Positions 32,501 through 35,447 of a stretch of DNA of 35,447 nucleotides are shown here, in pieces. This stretch comes from Bradyrhizobium sp. STM 3809 (GTDB lineage Bacteria > Pseudomonadota > Alphaproteobacteria > Rhizobiales > Xanthobacteraceae). The translations under genes and the position numbers were made by a program. The number at the start of each line of letters is the position of its first letter. Within the stretch, counting starts at the first letter, position 1. The DNA is taken from the NCBI RefSeq assembly GCF_000239795.1, contig NZ_CAFJ01000791.1, forward strand, positions 1 to 35,447. Direction: 5' to 3'. The notes beneath the pieces are model-generated. The model worked only from the letters and a program-made list of their open reading frames with translations, ran no database searches and had not been told where the DNA came from.

Positions 32501-34740
32501 GGCGCCACCGGCAGAGTGAGCTTGCGCTCGACCGCGCGGCCGCCGGTCTCGGCCATGCGCACGAAGATCTGCGCCTCCTGCGGCCGGCTGGAGGACGGCG
32601 GCTTCGCCAGGCTGACCGGGAAGGTCGCCGCGCCCTTGTCGTCGGTCTCCGGCAGGCCCTCGATCGGCGTGCGCTCATTGGAGGCGCTCTCCTCGTCGGC
32701 GACGCCGAACTGATAGCCCGGGAAGCCCGGCCGCTCCGCGGCGGTCGTCACCAGCAGGTCGCCCTCGAGCTGCAGGCCGGAGGCCGGCGCGCCATAGAGG
32801 AAATGGCCGTCGACCTTCACCTCCACCGGAGCATCAGCCTTGATCTGCTTGTCCTTGGAGGACAGGTCGAATTCCAGCCGCTCGGGCACGTAGTCCTCGA
32901 CCAGGAAGGTGGTCTCGCCGACCGCCGTGCCCTTCGGATCGGTGAAGGCGCGCACGCGATAGGTCCCGGTCGGCACCGCCGAATTGAGCGCCACGCTCAG
33001 CGAGCGCCCGCCGGCGCCCTGGTCGGGCAGCACGGCGCGGCGGAACTCGACGCCGTCGGGGCGCTCGACCACCAAGGTCAGCGGCGTGCCGGTCATGGCG
33101 TTGCCCTGGCCGTCGCGCAGCAGCGCGGTGAGATAGACAGTCTCGTTGGAGCGATAGACGCCGCGCTCGGAATAGACGAAGGCATCCGGCCCGGCCGGCG
33201 CCTCGCGCCCGGCGACGCCGCGATCGGACAGGTCGAACGCCGATGTCTTCAGGCTGAGGAAGGCATAGTCGGCCTTCTCGCCCGACACCGTCAGCATCGC
33301 CGGCGACAGCCCGCCCTCGCCGCGCGCCAGCCCGGCCTCGAACAGCACATGGCCGGCCTCGTCGGTCTTGCGCGTCGCCAGGATCTCGTTGTTGCGCGCC
33401 ACCAGCCGCACTTCGGCGCGCGCCACCGGATCGGTGGACGCCAGCGAGTTGACGAACACGTGGATGCCGTCATTGCCGGAGAACGCGGCGACGCCGAGGT
33501 CGGAGACGATGAACCATTGCGTGGCGAGCTGGCCGCCGCTGTCCTCGTCATTGCCGCTGGCCGGGCCCTTCGGCGCCGCGGTCATCACATAGACGCCCGG
33601 CTGCATGTCGCTGAGCGCCTGGTCGACCGGGAAGGCCGTGGTGACGTCCTGGTTGAGCGTCATCGCGGTCGAGAGCTCGCCGCTCCACACCTTCATGCCG
33701 CGCTCGTTGCCGAGATCGCTGAGCTGATAGCTCGACAGCGGCCGCTGGAAGTCGCTGTCGATGACGGTGTTGATCAGATTGCGGTCGCCGATCCGGAAGA
33801 CGTTGATGTTGACCGCCGGCGTGTTGACGCTGACCAGCGGAATGCCCTTCTGGCCGGTGCGCGGCAGCACATAGGCCTTGCCGGTGAAGCGCACGAACGG
33901 CTTGCGGTCGCGGACATAGATGTTGAACTCGGCCGATTTCGGCAGGCTCTCCTTGACCGACGATGGCAGGCCGGCGCGCAGATTGATGTTGTAGCGCTCG
34001 CCATGCTTGAGGCCCTCGACGCAGAGCTGCTTGTCCTCCGAGGTCAGCGCCGGCTTGTCATTGCCGGCCTGCGCCACGAAGGGCGAGAAGTCGGTGCGCT
34101 TGGCGAGGTCCTCGGAGAACTGGAAGCAGGCGCGCGGGCTCGCCGAGTCCGAATCCACGGTGTAGTCGAGCAGCTTGAAGCCGTGCTCGTCGCGCATCCG
34201 CTCATACTGCCCTCTGATATCGGCGACCTCGCGCAGCTCGAGCGACATCCGCAGCGTATCCAGCGCCGGCCGCCACAACTTGCGCTCGGCCATGGACTTG
34301 CCGAGCACGGCGAGCGCATCGGCCTCCTCGCCGGCATTGCCGGCGCGCTGATAGGCGATGTAGGCCGCGGTCGAGGCGCGCTCCAGCAGGAACGTCTTCT
34401 CCGATGCATTGGCCGGCCAGATCTGGGTCATCACCGTTCGCGCCAGCCGCAGCCAGTTGCCGGAATCCTCCGGCGCGGCGGTCGCGATCTGCCCGAGGAT
34501 CTGCAGGCCGGTGCGCAGGTCGTTGCGCCGCAGCGCCGCGTCGGCATCGGTGCGGAGCGTCGCGAGCGGCTTGTTCACCGCCCCCGCCTCGGTCTTGATC
34601 TGCGCCTCCAGCTTGATCGCGGCATCCGCGAGGTCGTCGCGCTTGAACGCCTTGTCGGCGGCGAGCGCCGCGGACCCGGCGGAGACGAGGCCGAGCGCCA
34701 TGACGGCGCAGACGGCGGCGGCGCGAACCAGACCGATCAT
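29509..34740 (-). CDS. Alpha-2-macroglobulin family protein with thioester
   Basis: From the ATG at 34740 the product is 1743 residues. The frame is open upstream to about 35049, but that part is arginine-rich and lacks a start context. The chosen ATG has AGGAG 7 nt away and begins a signal peptide (MIGLVRAAAV to AALAA, cleavage near residue 28) with no lipobox. The domain order is that of bacterial macroglobulins: N-terminal helical region, MG-type beta domains, bait region, and the thioester domain with YPHGCSEQ (C1295 joined to the Gln). An alpha-helical barrel (RQGSNGSFGLW) and a receptor-binding-like C-terminal domain follow. The protein would trap proteases in the periplasm, protecting the cell when the envelope is breached, in partnership with PBP1C. 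It heads the envelope operon. Confidence 0.93.
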   Translation of the reverse strand: MIGLVRAAAVCAVMALGLVSAGSAALAADKAFKRDDLADAAIKLEAQIKTEAGAVNKPLATLRTDADAALRRNDLRTGLQILGQIATAAPEDSGNWLRLARTVMTQIWPANASEKTFLLERASTAAYIAYQRAGNAGEEADALAVLGKSMAERKLWRPALDTLRMSLELREVADIRGQYERMRDEHGFKLLDYTVDSDSASPRACFQFSEDLAKRTDFSPFVAQAGNDKPALTSEDKQLCVEGLKHGERYNINLRAGLPSSVKESLPKSAEFNIYVRDRKPFVRFTGKAYVLPRTGQKGIPLVSVNTPAVNINVFRIGDRNLINTVIDSDFQRPLSSYQLSDLGNERGMKVWSGELSTAMTLNQDVTTAFPVDQALSDMQPGVYVMTAAPKGPASGNDEDSGGQLATQWFIVSDLGVAAFSGNDGIHVFVNSLASTDPVARAEVRLVARNNEILATRKTDEAGHVLFEAGLARGEGGLSPAMLTVSGEKADYAFLSLKTSAFDLSDRGVAGREAPAGPDAFVYSERGVYRSNETVYLTALLRDGQGNAMTGTPLTLVVERPDGVEFRRAVLPDQGAGGRSLSVALNSAVPTGTYRVRAFTDPKGTAVGETTFLVEDYVPERLEFDLSSKDKQIKADAPVEVKVDGHFLYGAPASGLQLEGDLLVTTAAERPGFPGYQFGVADEESASNERTPIEGLPETDDKGAATFPVSLAKPPSSSRPQEAQIFVRMAETGGRAVERKLTLPVAPKAAQIGIKPSFSGKSVGEGDKAEFDIVFVSPEGKTLARNGLRYELLKIESRYQWYRQNAYWEYEPVKSTKRVGDGDVTISASKPARLSFQPEAGRYRLDVKSADADGPVTSLQFDVGWYTDGSADTPDLLETSLDKPQYQSGDTMVVTVNARTAGKLTVNVLGDRLLTTQTTEVKEGTNQVRLPVGKDWGTGAYVVTTLRRPLDAAAQRMPGRALGVAWFGIDKSARTLNVALTPPALVRPGSSLKIPVKIGGLNPGEDAKIVIAAVDVGILNLTNYKPPAPDDYYLGQRQLSAEIRDLYGQLIDGMQGTRGQIRSGGDGGGAELQGSPPTQKPLALYSGIVTVGPDGTAEVSFDIPEFAGTARVMAVAWSATKVGRANIDVTVRDPVVLTATLPRFLLSGDRGTLSFDVDNVEGAPGDYVVALKASGPVKVSGNANVTLKLAAKQRSSSTLPLDASGTGTAQLDVDIKGPNGLSLARHYQLDVKPATQVLARRSIRTLAKGESLTLTSDMFSDLVAGTGTVSLSAGLSTALDAATILKALDRYPHGCSEQITSRAMPLLYVNELAAGAHLAMDTEVDQRIRDSIDRLLARQGSNGSFGLWSAGGDDPWLDAYVTDFLTRAREKGFAVPDVLFKSALDRVRNSVVNAEEPEKTGGRDLAYGLYVLARNGAAPIGDLRYLADTKLGNLATPIAKAQLAAALALVGDRARAERVYGAAADSLAPKPVLVFGRTDYGSDLRDAAALVSLAGEGNAPRATLTQAVARVEAARGLTPYTSTQENAWMVLAARALAKETLTLDVNGQAVKQAMYRSYKAAELTGQPLKITNTGEAPVQAVVSVSGSPLTPEPAASNGFKIERSYYTLDGKPADIKTVKQNDRFAVVLKVTEAKPEYGHIMVSDYLPAGLEIDNPHLVSSGDSGTLDWIEDGQEPVNTEFRDDRFTAALDRAANAKSVFTVAYVVRAVSPGKYVLPQAYVEDMYNPSRYGRTGTGSVEVRAAK

Positions 34741-34747
34741 GGGACAG

Positions 34748-34752
34748 CTCCT
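34748..34752 (-). promoter_or_regulatory. Ribosome-binding site fixing the macroglobulin start
   Basis: On the minus strand AGGAG stands 7 nt upstream of the ATG at 34740. It is the only strong site in the open frame that extends to 35049, and it places translation directly before a Sec signal peptide. Confidence 0.7.
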
Positions 34753-35199
34753 TGGACGGTTCTCGAGACGTGTTGTGCGGAGATCTCTGGGACGGCGCGT
34801 CGGGACGGGACGCCGGCCGTGTTTGGCCGATTCGTGGCCAGAATGGACGCGAAATGGTGACGGACTGATGGCAAAGGTTGTGGCGGCCAGGAGAGCGGAC
34901 CAGGATAGCGGACCTTGGCCGGGGCGGCCACCGGCGCCTCGCCGCAGCCGGGAAAATGGAATCATCAACGGCAATTCACAGCGCATGGCAACCCGGCAAG
35001 GCCCGCGGCCGCCGTTCATCCGGCGCCACCGACGCGGAAAACGGCGCAAAGCCCTCCTCCGCCTCCGCTTGGTCGCGCCATCACCGGATCCGGTTCGGCC
35101 GCTCTTGGCGAAACCAAAGATTTTTCATATGACCCGTGCTATGGATTCCGCGCCGGCCGGCCCCGCCCGCCGGCACCGGTCCCGTGAACCGGCCGCGAG

Positions 35200-35259
35200 G
35201 TCCGTTCATGTCGTGTCCGTTCATATCGTGTCCGTTCACGCGTTCGCCGTTCACGTCGC
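35200..35259. repeat. Four 15-bp tandem repeats before tRNA-Arg
   Basis: Units are GTCCGTTCATGTCGT (35200), GTCCGTTCATATCGT (35215), GTCCGTTCACGCGTT (35230) and CGCCGTTCACGTCGC (35245). CCGTTCA is kept in all four. The array ends 6 bp before the tRNA. The 15-bp period is a multiple of three but no credible gene covers it. Confidence 0.75.
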
Positions 35260-35265
35260 GACGAC

Positions 35266-35342
35266 GGTCCCATAGCTCAACTGGATAGAGTAGCGGATTT
35301 CTACTCCGCGGGTTGCAGGTTCGAGTCCTGCTGGGATCGCCA
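35266..35342 (+). tRNA. tRNA-Arg (anticodon UCU)
   Basis: The 77-nt sequence folds into a full cloverleaf. The acceptor stem is GGTCCCA (35266-35272) with TGGGATC (35332-35338). The D stem is GCTC/GAGT. The anticodon stem is GCGGA/TCCGC around loop TTTCTAC, placing anticodon TCT at 35300-35302. The T stem is GCAGG/CCTGC around TTCGAGT. Discriminator G is followed by encoded CCA (35340-35342). It reads AGA codons, which are rare in such a GC-rich genome. The 3' end is a frequent integration target for mobile elements. Confidence 0.95.
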
Positions 35343-35447
35343 ACATTTTCAAAAACTTACGGCGACTATACTACTAAGTTTTATGTCGCGCGTGTTGCGC
35401 AAGATTCCCAAAATATTTTCAACGATTCCTCAGAACTCCTCGCTGCT
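35343..35447. other. AT-rich flank after tRNA-Arg
   Basis: By eye count this 105-bp stretch is about 40 percent GC, well below the rest of the window. It has runs such as CAAAAACTTA and CCCAAAATATTTTC. No gene is visible before the window ends. It may be a tRNA terminator and spacer, or the first bases of an acquired element. Confidence 0.5.

Larger units (their letters stand above)
34741..35265. other. 525-bp region upstream of the macroglobulin gene, no gene seen
   Basis: This stretch lies between the macroglobulin start (minus strand) and tRNA-Arg (plus strand) and must hold both promoters. The plus strand is open across it, but its predicted product is arginine-rich, lacks family features and runs back into the macroglobulin gene. 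I could not recognise a sure promoter. The last 60 bp before the tRNA are tandem repeats (separate entry). Confidence 0.55.

Noticed and set aside
32086..34860. A 924-codon open frame on the plus strand opposite the macroglobulin gene
   Set aside because: Same pattern: low-complexity R/L/A/D product with no motif, opposite a gene with signal peptide, thioester and good ribosome-binding site.
34741..35049. N-terminal extension of the macroglobulin frame
   Set aside because: The added residues are arginine-rich and would bury the signal peptide; AGGAG directs initiation at 34740.
35200..35259. Tandem repeats as a CRISPR array
   Set aside because: Units are 15 bp, contiguous and without spacers, and no cas gene is nearby.
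34409..35275. A 288-codon plus-strand frame running into the tandem repeats
   Set aside because: Half of it opposes the macroglobulin gene and the rest is arginine-rich; the repeated SVHV-type peptide only reflects the 15-bp DNA repeat.

Overview
The window reads as a chromosomal segment of an alphaproteobacterium, most probably Bradyrhizobium or a close relative in the Nitrobacteraceae. The grounds are high GC, the AapJQMP general amino acid permease next to metC, a NodT-type outer-membrane factor, and intergenic palindromic repeats of the kind I associate with Bradyrhizobium and Rhodopseudomonas. The genus is an inference from gene content and was not tested by comparison. Nearly all the DNA is ordinary and gene-dense. 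I see no phage, insertion sequence, CRISPR array or toxin system.

Layout. (1) 1-343: the 3' end of a PAN/Apple-domain protein. (2) 415-10389, minus strand: a tripartite RND efflux operon in the order outer-membrane factor, membrane-fusion protein (mdtA-like), mdtB-like pump, mdtC-like pump, ending with a DTW-domain tRNA-modification gene. (3) 10687-15300, plus strand: a membrane-lipid operon (FAD oxidoreductase, DUF1365 protein, Cfa-type methyltransferase) preceded by a good ECF-sigma-type promoter, then a cysteine synthase. (4) 15383-19941, minus strand: aapJ-aapQ-aapM-aapP, with a sigma-54-type promoter upstream of aapJ and an AapM enlarged by a membrane insertion. (5) 20258-23276, plus strand: metC and a Na/Pi cotransporter with a PhoU-like tail. 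(6) 23538-34740, minus strand: a long envelope operon. It runs alpha-2-macroglobulin (thioester type), PBP1C, a GT39/ArnT-like sugar transferase, a PAP2 phosphatase, a GT2 polyprenyl-phosphate sugar synthase and a small LABN-domain membrane protein. (7) 35266-35342: tRNA-Arg(UCU), preceded by four 15-bp tandem repeats and followed by an AT-rich stretch.

How the parts work together. Most genes concern the envelope: drug efflux, phospholipid tail modification under probable stress-sigma control, nutrient uptake, and a combined defence, peptidoglycan and lipid-A decoration operon. The points most worth a second look are: the palindromic repeat translated in frame inside the PBP1C N-terminus; the ECF promoter on the lipid operon; the sigma-54 site on aapJ; the roughly 120-residue insertion in AapM; the multi-hairpin repeat at 23327-23468; and the repeat/tRNA/AT-rich junction at the right end. 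I found no wholly new system that the sequence alone can prove.
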